Shown: positions 30,229-41,400, counted from the first letter of the stretch. The stretch is DNA of 64,000 bases from Bufo bufo (GCF_905171765.1 NC_053394.1:154588015-154652014), one strand, 5' to 3'. A program made the numbers and translations. The notes: generated from the sequence alone by a model not told the origin.

Positions 30229-30593
30229 ACATAAGAAAATTGACTTTATGAAATGTTTTTTTTTGTAACCCGTAGGCAACACAAATGAGGTAAACTCCCC
30301 TAGGTTCAACCAGTTTAATAAACCGTAATCAATTATTTAATTAACCAATCACCATGGGCCGCAGAAAGGAGCCAGTGTATTTTTATAAAGCAGAGTTACA
30401 TTTATTAAACGGAAGAAAAGTTGTGCTGCCTACAGAATACAGGAAATTAAAATTTCGTTAAGTAAGTTTTTGGTTTTTCTGGATGCTCTATGGCAGCACA
30501 AATGGGATTTGTAAAGCAGTGTGTGAGTGGGTGCAATAGAAGTTTGCATTTCAAGATCCCTTTACAGAGTGAACACTAGTCTGAAATGCTTCA

Positions 30594-31589
30594 TTAAAGG
30601 GTAACTGTCATGTTTTCATCAAAAAATCAAATTTAGTATATGTTACTGATGCAGCAGCATTATGCATAAAGCAATCTTTAGTTTCAAGAAAAACAGTGGT
30701 ATGTGAAGAGTTTTTCCCTTAGTTACGGCTGTTTAAACATTGACAATTACAGGACCTTCTCAAGATGGCTCCTCTGCCAGTTTTCTGAGGCCAAAACTGC
30801 TTTCCCTCACTTCCCATACACACTTGCTGTAGCCAGCAGCTCCCTGCCAGCCAATCAGATTGGATTACTGAGAGACACTTCTCCTCGCTCTGAAGCCTAA
30901 TGCAGGCATGCAGTGTGAAGTACTGCCCCTCCGTTTTCCTGTCTTCTTAGCCTGAGACAGACAAGCCATAGCAACTATTTTAGTTTCAAAGTGTTTTATT
31001 TATTCCAAAGAATAAATAAAAAATCATAGATATAAAGCGGCATATACAGATTACACAAACAGCATACCTTATAAAAAGCAGTTTGTACATTTGGTAGTGA
31101 TATCACCATATTCAAAAGCAACAAAACAAAAAGAAAGAAGAAAAATGTACAAAGATAACTATCAAAAGGAGATCATATAGAGAAGACATGGTTAGCGATC
31201 TGGATGCTTTCAGTACTTTTTATGCACTAGAGGGCCTGAAGTTCCATGCATTTAAGTAAGGTTTCTTAAGGACCCTGGCGCCTATATTGTCATACAGAGT
31301 TGAAGATTCACTGAGTATGAGGAGGACATCCAAGGTTCCCAGAGCCTTTCAAAAGATTCGTATGTATCCTGGCGAATAGCCGTAAGTCTCTCATAGAGCA
31401 ATATTTTGTTGATTCTATCCATAGCAACTATTTTAAGGGAGCGGTGGAAAGGGACATAGGACATTAATGAAAGCTGTTATAAGGTAATTACAGATCTTTT
31501 GACGATTTATTGACAGACTAACTCAGGTATACATGCCTAGCTCTAATATACTAGCAAATAATTAAAAAAATATGACTGTTACCCTTTAA
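30594..31589. mobile_element. T2/Kolobok-type MITE with retroposed insert
   Basis: It starts TTAAAGGGTAACTGTCATG and ends with the inverted ATGACTGTTACCCTTTAA. TTAA sits at 30594-30597 and 31586-31589. A 436-bp insert with a 17-bp target duplication occupies 30983-31418. Confidence 0.85.
30983..31418 (-). mobile_element. Retroposed sequence with 17-bp target duplication
   Basis: The flanks CCATAGCAACTATTTTA at 30966-30982 and 31419-31435 are identical. On the minus strand the insert ends near AATAAATAAAACACTTTG, so it looks like the 3' end of a retroposed transcript or 5'-truncated LINE. No protein similarity is seen. A 46-bp piece of it recurs at 32134-32179. Confidence 0.75.
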
Positions 31590-31883
31590 GGCCTCATGCA
31601 CACGGCCGTGTTCTGCGGCCGAGAGTGGTCCGTAGTAACCCGGCCGGGATTCCTTCTGCCAGCAGGAGCGCACGGCGTCATTGGTTGCTATGATGCCGTG
31701 CGCTTCATGCCGCCGCTGCTGTACAGTGATACGCTGGCATGATCTATACCAGTGTATCACTGTACAGCAGCGGCGGCATAAAGCGCACAGTGTCATAGCA
31801 ACCAATGACGCCGTGCGCTCCTGCTGTCAGCAGGAATCCCGGCCAATTTTCCACAGACCGCTCTCGGCCGTGTGCATGAGGCC
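31590..31883. mobile_element. Palindromic MITE, TAA target, abutting T2 MITE
   Basis: The ends GGCCTCATGCACACGGCCG are exactly inverted. The arms (for example CAGCAGGAGCGCACGGCGTC and its inverse) fold over nearly the whole 294 bp. The left TAA (31587-31589) is part of the TTAA ending the neighbouring T2 MITE; the right TAA is 31884-31886. Confidence 0.88.
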
Positions 31884-31946
31884 TAAGAGTGAATATTTTG
31901 ACCATGTGGCAGCCTTGTAAATTAGTTTCAGTGGAATATGCCCTAG

Positions 31947-32133
31947 TTAAAGGGAACCTGTCACCGGGATTTTGGGTATAGAGCTGAGGACATGGGTTGC
32001 TAGATGGCCGCTAGCACATCTGCAATACCCAGTTCCCATAGCTCTGTGTGCTTTTATTGTGTAAAAAAAACGATTTGATACATATGCAAATTAACATAAG
32101 AGTCATATCTTTCTTGTGTGACCAGAGAAGAGT
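31947..32133. mobile_element. T2/Kolobok-type MITE, truncated
   Basis: The left end TTAAAGGGAACCTGTCACCG and the family interior (TACATATGCAAATTAACATA) are present. The right end is missing. It is cut at about 32133, where a 46-bp copy of the nearby retroposon begins. Confidence 0.75.
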
Positions 32134-32179
32134 CATCCAAGGTTCCCAGAGCCTTTCAAAAGATTCGTATGTATCCTGG

Positions 32180-32306
32180 ACACTACGCTGACAGACACAG
32201 CAAACCTTCTTGCCACAGCTCGCATTGATGTGCCATCCTGGATAAGCTGCACTACCTGAGCCACTTGTGTGGGTTGTAGACTCCGTCTCATGCTACCACT
32301 AGAGTG
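32180..32306 (-). pseudogene. Tc1-like transposase N-terminus
   Basis: The paired-like DNA-binding start of a Tc1 transposase: [20 protein letters not shown] followed by [15 protein letters not shown], a helix-turn-helix. Everything beyond this, including the DDE catalytic part, is missing, so it cannot act. Confidence 0.8.
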
Positions 32307-32590
32307 AAAGCACCGCCAGCATTCAAAAGTGACCAAAACATCAGCCAGGAAGCATAGGAACTGAGAAGTGGTCTGTGGTTACCACCTGCAAAACCACTCC
32401 TTTATTGGGGGTGTCTTGCTAATTGCCTATAATTTCCACCTGTTGTCTATCCCTTTTGCACAACAGCATGTGAAATTGATTGTCACTCAGTGTTGCTTCC
32501 TAAGTGGACCGTTTGATTTTACAGAAGTGTGATTGACTTGGAGTTACATTGTGTTGTTTAAGTGTTCCCTTTATTTTTTTGAGCAGTGTA
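32180..32590 (-). mobile_element. Tc1-like transposon, 5' part
   Basis: On the minus strand it starts at the TA/CACTGCTCAAAAAAATAAAG terminus (about 32588) and runs inward for about 410 bp. The rest is missing beyond 32180. The terminus and its order are typical of vertebrate Tc1-like elements. Confidence 0.82.
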
Positions 32591-32782
32591 TTTAAGGGGT
32601 TGTCCAGCTGTTAATATTAATGACCTATCGTCAGGATAGGTGATCAATATCTGATCGGTGGGGGTCCAGCACCCCCACCGATCAGCTGTGAGACAAGAAG
32701 GCAGCGCTTCATGCGAGCACCACTTCCTGGTCTTCACCACTATGCCTTGTTTCCTGTGAAGCGGTGGCATAGTGTAATTACA

Positions 32783-32887
32783 GCAAAGAAAAAGGGGTCA
32801 GTCAGCACATTCCAATGCGCAGGTGCGCGCTGCCATGGCTAGAAAAATAGAAGGAAAAAACAATTCAACAGCACTCTGCAAACCTCT
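32783..32887. mobile_element. SINE-like retroposon, 16-bp target duplication
   Basis: GCATAGTGTAATTACA occurs at 32767-32782 and 32888-32903, bracketing 105 bp of insert. It is related to the insert at 20958-21172. The long duplication indicates LINE-type retroposition. Confidence 0.75.
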
Positions 32888-32968
32888 GCATAGTGTAATT
32901 ACAAGCACTCGCTCCATTCACTTGAGTAGTTGTCTTACACTGCACTTCCAAGACCAAGTGCAATGTAA

Positions 32969-33292
32969 GGCTACATGCACACAAACGTATTTTGTTTCCG
33001 TGTCCGTTCCGTTTTTTTTTTTGCAGATAGGATGCAGACCCATTCATTTCAATGGGTCCGCAAAAAAACATGGACAGCACACTGTGTGCTGTCTGCATCA
33101 GTATGTCCGTCCCCCCGCAAAAAAAATAGTGCATGTCCTATTGTTTTCTAGTTTGCGGACAAGGATAGGCATTATTACAATGGATCTGCAAAAAAAAACG
33201 GATGCCGTACGGAACATGATCCTTTTTTTTTTTTTTTTTAAGTATCCGCAATTTGCGGACCGCAAAACACATACGGCCATGTGCATGTAGCC
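32969..33292. mobile_element. MITE with GGCTACATGCACAC ends
   Basis: The same family as 23904-24195. TAA precedes the left end and TAG follows the right, a decayed duplication. Internal poly(A)/poly(T) tracts are prominent. Confidence 0.82.
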
Positions 33293-33450
33293 TAGTGAAG
33301 AGGAAGCGGCGCTCGCATGGAGAACCACCACCTCTTCAAACAGCTGATCTGTGGGGGTCCCGAGTTTTGGACCTCTGACGATCAGATATTGATGACCTAT
33401 CCTGTAGGCCAGCAATATTAACTGACGGACTAAATCCCAGGTAGGAAAAG

Positions 33451-34270
33451 GTTGTCTGGTCACATCTGATCACATACAGCATAAAGTAAAGAAACTATCA
33501 TTTAACCTGCAATCAATAGACAAGCTCCTTGCTGGCCGATACCCAACATGGCCACCAACCAACAGCAATCTCAATCTCCTAATTGCCTTAAACAATCTCA
33601 TAATTATATAAGTGAGTAAAATAAATAAACTAAATTGGTTGAAGAATTTACAATCTGTCATAGCATTAATAGCCATCACGTGCACTTTGAAGTTATTACA
33701 TTTCAGTCCTTTTTCTAAACCCTTCTTGAAGGAACTGTAATATGCAGAAATATGAACCGTAGAATGTGAAGACTCCATCATCCAAACTAAACTTCCAGTC
33801 TAGCATACAATCTGCCAGAGTCGTCTTTTCTGGTTTGCAAAAAGGTCTCAAATACTGGTTTGGAAAGACCCAGATTTAGCAGTCTTTGCCGCTCAACCTC
33901 CGAGCTGTCAACTATTGCCTGTCATAATGAGGATGAAGAACTCTTTTGTAAGATAACAGGTCTCTTGTTGTTTTTTTTTTGCTTGGAAAAAAATTAAAGA
34001 TAAAGCCCATTAAAAAAAGATAACGGGTCTCTGTGCAGTGGCAGCATCAAGAACTGTCCTTCTAATAGGCACCATAATAGCTGGAACCATGCTCTGTGAG
34101 GCCACAATGGAATAAACAGGATCAGGGATGGTCTGTCTACAACAAACTTCTGTATACAATTGACATGGCATTTACTGCAACTGGTGCCTAACTTGCACTT
34201 GACTCTGGCAGCTATCAAGTCCATTTCTAGACAGTACCATCTTTCTACTATTTCCAGGAAATACTTCTTA
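33451..34270. other. Intergenic, unassigned
   Basis: No gene or repeat boundary is recognised. Confidence 0.4.
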
Positions 34271-34460
34271 GGCCAAGTTCTCACTTCAGTTATTTGGTCA
34301 GTTCCATCAGTTATTGTGAACCAAAACCAGGTGTGGGTCAAAAAAACAGCAGGTGAATATCTTTTCATTATTCCCTTTCTCTGTGTAGGCCTCACTACTA
34401 GTTTTGGCTTACAAAAGCTGATCGAAATAACTGACCAGATAACAGAAGTGTGAAATAGGA
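34271..34460. mobile_element. MITE with GGCCAAGTTC-CACTTCAG ends
   Basis: The left end GGCCAAGTTCTCACTTCAGT follows TTA. The right end is a decayed inverse (CAGAAGTGTGAAATAGG). It belongs to the same family as 49862-50039. Confidence 0.7.
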
Positions 34461-34469
34461 ATCAAATAA

Positions 34470-36757
34470 ATACAAAGAAATTATTTTATAATTACTTTAT
34501 GAAATAATAAAGTATTTTATAATAGTTCATATTTCTGTTTACTTACTCAGTGCGAAACCTGGGCCTGTTTGGCTAAACACAAAGCTGATATTCTGGCAGG
34601 AATCGAAGAAAGACACACACGTAGCTCTTCGTCAACAGCTCTCAGTCTCTCTCTGTCTTTAGTTTTTATAGCAGTCAGGCTTGAAAAGCTCATCTCACAC
34701 AGATATGTCGTGGAAAATGGGAGCAATGTCAAAATAGCTTTGCCAGAACGGGGAACTCCTTAGCAGTAGCCAACCAAAAACTGTCCAAAGGTAGATCAGC
34801 AAATCTTAGCTTGAAACCACGATTTTGTCTCAGTTCAGTTAGTTCCTCCTGCTCCTGTAAAGTCATGTCCTTTCCAGCAACTGATGCTGAGCTATAAGGG
34901 TCCCTAACCCAGTCAAGGCATTCAGTGGAGACTGAAGAGAAATAAAATGACATCTTCTCCTCGAGAGTTTTTGAATGTTTAACTATTATCTCACACAGTG
35001 CAGCAGTGTGAACACCTTGCCATTGCTTGGTGAGTGTGAACATTTCAAGATTGCCACTTTCCACATGTTGATGCCAGAGTTGCACCTTTGAATGAAATCC
35101 ATTTATTTTATCTGTACTTGTAAGCAGGTTTTCATTTCGGCTTTGCATTTGTGTGTTCAGTTCATTCAGATGATGAAAAATATCTGCCAGGTATGCCAGC
35201 CTTGCACACCACTCATCACTTGCAAGCAGCTTTGCGTAATCAGACCTCACTTGTCAGAAACACTTTAAGTTCCTCCCGCAGCTTATACACACGAACCAAG
35301 ACCTTGCCACCGGACCTCCGTATGAAACCGCAAGGTTTTATGCTTCGCTCCCATCTCCTCACACAAAGCTGCAAATATGCGACTTTTCACGGGTCGTGAC
35401 TTTACAAAGTTTACCATGCGCACAACATCATCCAACACAGGAACTAGGTCTGCTGGTATAGTCTTGGCTACGAGGGCCTCACGGTGTAAAAAACAATGCG
35501 TAACAATCCCATCTGGATTTCTTTCCTTCACTCTGCTTACAAAGCCTTTGGTGCGCCCGACCATGGCTGCAGCTCCATCGGTGCAGACACTTGTGCAGTT
35601 TTCCCACTTAAGTCCTCCTTGTTCAAGGTATTCTGATGTGACCCGAAAAATTTCTCCTGTTGTTTTTTCTGGCAATGCCTTGCAAAAAAAGAAGTTTTCT
35701 CTAATTGCATCACCATCCACAAAACGCACATTGGCCAAGAGTTGAGCATGTCCACTGATATCAGTAGACTCGTCAAGTTGCAATGCAAATTTCTCACTGA
35801 TACGGATCTTTTCCAAAACCACACTTTCGATGTCTGCAGACATGTCATTAATACGTCTGGAAATTGTGTTGTCTGAGAGAGGGACTTTGGCTATTTCCTT
35901 AGCTGCTTCAGGTCCGAGCATCTCCTCTACAATGGCTTTGCAGGCGGGAAGTATTAATGTCTCTGCCACAGTGTGTCGACTTTTTTGACTTAGCTATAAG
36001 TTCAGCAACGTGATAGCTAGATTTAAGAGCTCTTTCATTTACCTTTGTGGTTTTTCTCATGAAAGTTGCCTGTTTCTCTGTGTTTTCACGCAGGCGAACA
36101 AAATAGTCTGCATTCTTGTTTTGAAGTGAAGGGTGTTTCGTTTGGAGATGGCGTTTAAGTTTACTTGGGACCATAGCACTGTTAGATAGCTTTTCACCAC
36201 ACACCAAGCACAGTGGAGTCGGTTTCTTTGCATCTCCGGTGAAAGTAAATCCAAATGAAATATAGTTTTCGCTATATTGCCTTGCGCCAGAGAATTTGCT
36301 TGAGCTAACCGTCTTTGCTTTCTTTTGATCCCCACTCATACTTGGGCTCTCATCTGGCTCTGAATTTTGTTCAGGGTCCAGTTCAGCATCTTTCCTTTTC
36401 AAAAACTTGTCCATCACTGTCGCCGTATCTGCTCCTGTGTCACTGTCACTCAGCGCTCTACTGCGCATGTTTCCTCCAGAAAGCCGCTGTCCGTCACTCA
36501 GCGCTCTACTCTGTGCATGTCTCCTCAAGAAAGACGCTGTCCGTCACTCGGCGATCTACTGCGCATGTCTCCTCCAGAAAGCTGTAACAGGACAGTGACA
36601 CCGGAGCTATTTATAGTCCGGAACATGCGGTAATTCGGCTCACAAATATTTTTTAGAGTCAGACCAATTAGATGAAATTGGATTATTTCCCACGGCACAC
36701 CAGACAATATCTCACGACACACTAGTGTGCCGCGGCACAGTGGTTGAAAAACACTGT
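34470..36757 (-). mobile_element. hAT-Charlie-like transposon
   Basis: The 5' terminus on the minus strand is CAGTGTTTTTCAACCACTGT (ending at about 36757) followed by GCCGCGGCACACTAGTGTGC, a typical hAT end. The opposite terminus could not be placed, so the low-coordinate border is approximate. Confidence 0.7.
34547..36528 (-). pseudogene. hAT transposase, Charlie/ZBED-like, decayed
   Basis: Read on the minus strand. The N-terminal part has a BED-type zinc finger ([27 protein letters not shown], about 36115-36210). A long hAT catalytic region follows, with [13 protein letters not shown] and [15 protein letters not shown], and a C-terminal dimerisation segment (about 34550-34730). The whole resembles ZBED5-type proteins and Charlie transposases of about 600 residues. 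Reading-frame breaks occur at about 35972 and 35265, the latter apparently a small deletion after HTEVRW, and near 34730. It would have moved hAT elements by cut-and-paste but is probably inactive. The start used is the upstream ATG in the 36528 frame; the true start is likely MDKFLKRK. Confidence 0.85.
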
Positions 36758-36804
36758 ACTAGAGCATCTCAAGCGTGTACAGAAAGAGAGCTCTATATTT
36801 TTAA

Positions 36805-37050
36805 GGCTACTTTCACACTAGCGTTTTTTGCGGATCCGTCATGGATCTGCAAAAACGCTTCCGTTACAATAATACAACCTCATGCATCCGTCATGAACGG
36901 ATCCGGTTGTATTATGTCTTCTATAGCCATGACTGATCCGTCTTGAACACCATTAAACGTCAATGGGGACGGATCCGTTTTCTGTTGTGCCAGATCCGTC
37001 TCCGTTGACTTACATTGTGTGCCAGGACAGATCCGTTTGGCTTCACCCCT
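36805..37050. mobile_element. GGCTACTTTCACACTAGCG MITE, right end lost
   Basis: The left end follows TAA (36802-36804). The interior has repeated GGATCCGT blocks (GCGGATCCGTCATGG, GAACGGATCCGGTTG). No inverted right end is seen before about 37070. Confidence 0.65.
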
Positions 37051-37397
37051 CATATATGCATTGTAGAGCTATAATCAGAAGACTAATAATTGTAAAAAAA
37101 TAAATAAAAAAAAAGAATCTAATCTTTAATGAAGTATTGTCCTAAAAGTGCATGGAATACAACACGAGGTAAGTAGGTCAAGGCTGATACATAAGCATTG
37201 TCAGGGCAGGCATATATGATTCAATGGCATTCTCTATTGACACAGTAATACCTAATCAAAGACCTACATATCAGGATAACAGAGTGCAAGCAAAGCTCTT
37301 GGTAGTAAGAGAAATCACAGAAAAGGCAGAGTAAGGAGAAGAGAAGAATAAGAAGATTGAGAAAAGGCAAAGAAAGAAATAGTGAAAATAAAAAAAG

Positions 37398-37816
37398 GGA
37401 GTGAGGGAGAAGGGAATAGGGATTTGCTATCATAGTAAAACTGATTAAACAAAATGGTTCCTATCCAGCAAAGTCAGGGTCCATCTTGAAATCATCCCAA
37501 GTAGCCCAAGTCTGGAGAACAACCTCCAAGGTGTCCCTGCCCTGCTCTACCAGAGTTTCCAATCACTCCAACTGGTCCATCTCAGCGACCGACACCTGAA
37601 TTGACAGAGGGGAAGAGGAACTCCAGTGTCTAGGAAGAACAGTACGAGCAGCTGAATAAAAAAGGGATTTTGCATCATTTTTTTAAACAAAGAAATTGAG
37701 CCTGGGAGGAGCGAGAGGAGAGCCAGTTGAGGCTTTCTAGTCACTTGAAAATATATTTTGACAATGTTCTGCCCAAAAAGTTGAGAGTGCAGCACCATCG
37801 GACATACAGTATAACA
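37398..37816. repeat. Interspersed repeat, copy 1
   Basis: About 420 bp starting GGGAGTGAGGGAGAAGGGAA, including GTGTCCCTGCCCTGCTCTAC and CGAGAGGAGAGCCAGTTGAG. It is nearly identical to 39146-39568 in the same orientation. No protein is convincingly encoded; it may be an untranslated LINE region. Confidence 0.75.
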
Positions 37817-38600
37817 TGTTAGCTAATAAGTGGACAGGCACACAAACATATGAGGTCACAGGAGAATGCTGAAAATATAAAGCTCTATTTAATAGGTAAA
37901 ATCACATACAGCATAAAATATGTCTCAATTATAGAACATATAGTAATTGAATAAAAACAATAATAAAAGTTGGTGGTACTTGGTCATTCCATATAGAGCT
38001 TCAACTATATAGTATTTTGAGTCCCACTTTTTTTATGTTAAACTGACGCAAGTAGTTTTATTTGGGTACTGTACTTGTCCCGGTTTCATACAGACAAATA
38101 ATACTTGCAAGATGGACTAGCCCCATGTAGATGTGTATGCAGCTAGCCGGGTTAGTTGGCTCAGTATAGAACAATTCGGGTCAGGTTAATTAGCTGAGTA
38201 TAGAACAGTTCAAGTATATATATTTCGCTTGACCACAGTTCCCAAGATTTGCACTTAAGATTTTTTAAGGTTTTGGAAATGAGAAATGAACTCACGTTTT
38301 ATGAATGTCCAGAGTCACTTTTCATGGTAGCCCAGTATTGGGCACTTACCTCTCCTTCTCCAGGAGCCGGCGGACGTCAGCCAAATGCTTACGGCGTCTT
38401 GCGCTGTCTGTTCCGTTCCGTGCTCCCGGTGCAAACTCTCGCGAGATCACGAGGACGTCTCCTCACTCGCGGAGTTCTCTATGATGAGGTGTTTTACCAT
38501 TAGACCCCTTATTCGTAGATCAGTCGTGCTTTTTCTTTCTTAAATATTCTTTCGTTGCATGGCCATGTTCATTAATAACCAGGTCTTTTTTGGCAAGAGT
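37817..38600. other. Intergenic, unassigned
   Basis: AT-rich sequence, then a GC-richer segment at 38350-38490 with CTCGCGAGATCACGAGG. On the minus strand this follows the hammerhead-like motif and may belong to a Penelope-like terminal region. Confidence 0.35.
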
Positions 38601-38610
38601 AAAAAAAAAA

Positions 38611-38650
38611 AAAACGCGTTTCGAGGAGATTCACTTCCTCTTCCTCAGTG
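38611..38650 (-). ncRNA. Hammerhead-like ribozyme motif (Penelope type)
   Basis: On the minus strand the order is CTGAGGA (fits CUGANGA), a hairpin with GAGGA pairing to TCCTC, GAAA, then ACGCGT, which is self-complementary as in loopless stem III, then T as the cleavage-site base. An extra A separates CTGAGGA from stem II. Stem I is weak because the 3' side runs into a T tract. Minimal hammerheads of this layout are known in Penelope-like elements. This copy is probably a relic. Confidence 0.55.
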
Positions 38651-39145
38651 GTATTGCTCAAACTGAAGACCTGGCTTTTCAAATCAGAAATTCGTTGTAG
38701 CGAAAAGATGAACTGGATTCCAAATTTACAGGAATCCAGTCATTGCGATTTTGCTGCGGTTTCAATGCGGTTTTTGGGGTATATATGCGTTTTTTTTGCA
38801 CAGAGTTGCAAAATAAGTGTGATACTGTTCTGTAGATTTTTTTGAAAAATAAGTCATTCTTTCATACTGATATTGACATCAACATAGGGAAAATGTAGGT
38901 ATATTATCCATATTGTTAGCCTGTATTAAGATGTATCCATATGTCAACCTGATACATATCTTTTAGTCATAGTATGACCTCAGGTTATCTTATTTACTAT
39001 CAATTTAAGTTTAAAAAAAAATATATTTTATATACTGTAGTTTTAAAATAATTTGCTTCCATAAAGACTTATTTCAAGGGACTCCACTGCTCATAACTCT
39101 CTTGGGATCATTTAATAAGGATTCGACTTGATACAGATTTGACTG

Positions 39146-39568
39146 GGAGTGAGGGAGAAGGGAATAGGGATTTGCTATCATAGTAAAACTGATTAAACAA
39201 AATGGTTCCCATCCAGCAAAGTCAGGGTCCATCTTGAAATCATCCCAAGTAGCCCCAGTCTGGAGCACCACCTCCAAGGTGTCCCTGCCCTGCTCTACCA
39301 GAGTTTCCAATCACTCCAACTGGTCCATCTCAGCGACCGACACCTGAATTGACAGAGGGGAAGAGGATCTCCAGTGTCTAGGAAGAACAGTACGAGCAGC
39401 TGAATAAAAAAGGGATTTTGCATCATAATTTAAACAAAGAAATCGAGCCTAGGAGGAGCGAGAGGAGAGGAGAGCCAGTTGAGGCTTTCTAGTCACTTGA
39501 AAATATGATTTGACAATGTTCTGCCAAAAAGGCTGAGAGTGCAGAACCATCGGACATATAACATGTTG
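39146..39568. repeat. Interspersed repeat, copy 2 (longer to about 40020)
   Basis: Matches 37398-37816 with few differences and continues beyond its end to about 40020. The first copy is therefore truncated or diverges there. Confidence 0.75.
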
Positions 39569-40159
39569 CCAGTAGCTCTAGTGCACCGCCAACACTTATC
39601 TGACACCTCAGGGAACATGACATGTAGATTAGCAGGGCATCTTTACCACCTAGAAAGAATCTTGAAATTCTTTTCCTGGGCTGCACATGGCATTTTATGG
39701 GTTAGTAGGAAGATCTTTTGACACTCTGGAACAGAGAGGGAGATTCCCAAGCAGAAACAAATGCCAGTGTCTCGTTAAACGTGATCTGAAGGAGCATGCC
39801 GTAGAGAAGTGAGATCACATGTACAGGAGGATATTTTTGTGTTCGGAGCAATTGAAAGTCAGAGGGCTTCTTTGGTAATAAGCCTTCAGGAAACACAAAG
39901 TATAAATCTTCCCAGTTGGGCATATTCCAACCAGGGAGACCCCCCACCCCTGAGCAGGTCTCTTGCAAGGAACTAAGGGAAGGGAGTCGGAAATTATTTG
40001 TCATAATACCAGTTAGGAGTGTGTGACCCGAGGCTTTCCAAATTAAAAACGAGTCTTGGTTAAGCGCCAGAGAGAAAGCGTTTATTTCTTTTAATGTTGA
40101 GGATTATGGCTTAGAGCTAATGAAAACCCAAAAGTTAGTATCTCAGAAAATTATACTAA

Positions 40160-41400
40160 AAAAAATACAGTGAAAAAGTTCAATATTGTTGATTCATGGT
40201 TATACTCTAATCAACGAATCAACACAAAACACCTGCAAAGGTTTTCTAAGCCTGTAAATGGTCCCTCAGTCTGGTTCAGTAGGCTACACAATCATGGGGA
40301 AGACTGCTGACTTGACAGTTGTCCAGAACACAGTCATTGACACCCTCCATAATGAGGGCAAGTCACAAAATGTCATGGCTAAAGAAGCTGGCTGTTCAGA
40401 GGCCTGTGTCCAAATATATTAATGGGAAGTTAAGTGGAAGGAAAAAGTATGGTAGAAAAAGGTGCACAAAGGGATAACTGCAGCCTTGAAAGGACTATCA
40501 AGAAAATGCCATTCAAGAATTTAGGGGAGAATAACGACGAGTGGACTGTGGCTGGAGTCAGTGTTTCAAAAGCTACCACATGCAGATGTATCCACGACAT
40601 GGCCTACAACTGTCGCATTCCTTGTGTCAAGCCACTCATGATCCAGAGACAAAGTCAGAAGCATCTTACCTGTGTTAAGGAGAAAAAGGAGTGGACTGTT
40701 GCTCAATGGTCCAAAATTCTTTTTTCAGATGAAAGTAAATTTTGCATTTCATTTGGAAATCAATGTCCCAAAGTCTGGAGGAAGAGTGGAGAAGTTGTTT
40801 GAGGTCCAGTGTGAAGTTTCCACAGTCAGTGAGGGTTTGGGAAGTCATGTCACTTGCTGGAGTTGGTCCACTGTCTTATATCAAGTCCAAAGGCAGCGAA
40901 GCCATCTACTAGGACATTTTAGTGCACTTCATCCTTCCCTCTGCTGACAAGCTTTATGGAGATGCTGATTTTATTTTCCAGCAGGGCTTGGCACCTGCCC
41001 ACACTGCCAAAAGTACCAATACCTGGTTTAATAATCACCGTGCCTGTGCCTGTTTGCTAGCCAATCACTGTGCCTGATTGGCTAGCAAACTCGTCTGGCC
41101 TAAACTCCATAGAGAATCTATGGGTTACTGTCAAGAGGAAGATAATAGACACCAGACCCAAGTTCCAACATTCCAGATGATCTGAAGGCCGCTATCAAAG
41201 TAACCTGGGCTTCCATAACATCTCAGCAGTGCCACAGACTAGTCAAGGTCACAGAAGCAGATAGGGAAATGGGAGAGGGAAGCAGAAAGGTTTCTTTTGT
41301 ATGTCTTATATTTTGTTTTGATATAGTGTGTCTTGATGTGACCAAAACTTCAGAGATTTGTAAAGCATTTTTTTTAATTTATAAAAAATAAAAGAAAATC
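40160..41400 (+). pseudogene. Tc1-like transposase, decayed
   Basis: Fragments of a DDE transposase in shifting frames. The helix-turn-helix region is near 40300-40430. KATTCRCIHDMAYNCRIPC lies near 40570-40630 and ILFSDESKFCISFGNQ, holding the first catalytic aspartate-containing motif, at about 40715-40765. FIFQQGLAPAHTAKSTNTWF lies near 40970-41030, where the second catalytic aspartate position reads glycine. Several stops and shifts follow. This is a different family from the Tc1 end at 32180. Clear terminal inverted repeats were not found. Confidence 0.8.

Larger units (their letters stand above)
32592..33450. mobile_element. T2/Kolobok-type MITE with two nested inserts
   Basis: It starts TTAAGGGGTTGTCCAGCTG and has ATCTGATCGGTGGGGGTCCA. 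The inverted counterpart (ATTGATGACCTATCCTG, GGTTGTCTGG) lies near 33390-33450, with a decayed end. Between these lie a retroposon (32783-32887) and a MITE (32969-33292). Confidence 0.7.

Noticed and set aside
35377..35745. Plus-strand frame opposite the hAT transposase
   Set aside because: Antisense to well-recognised transposase sequence.
36407..36598. Repeated peptide frames near the hAT transposase start
   Set aside because: They come from short tandem repeats (CGTCACTCAGCGCTCTACT) in the transposon 5' region and do not resemble a protein domain.
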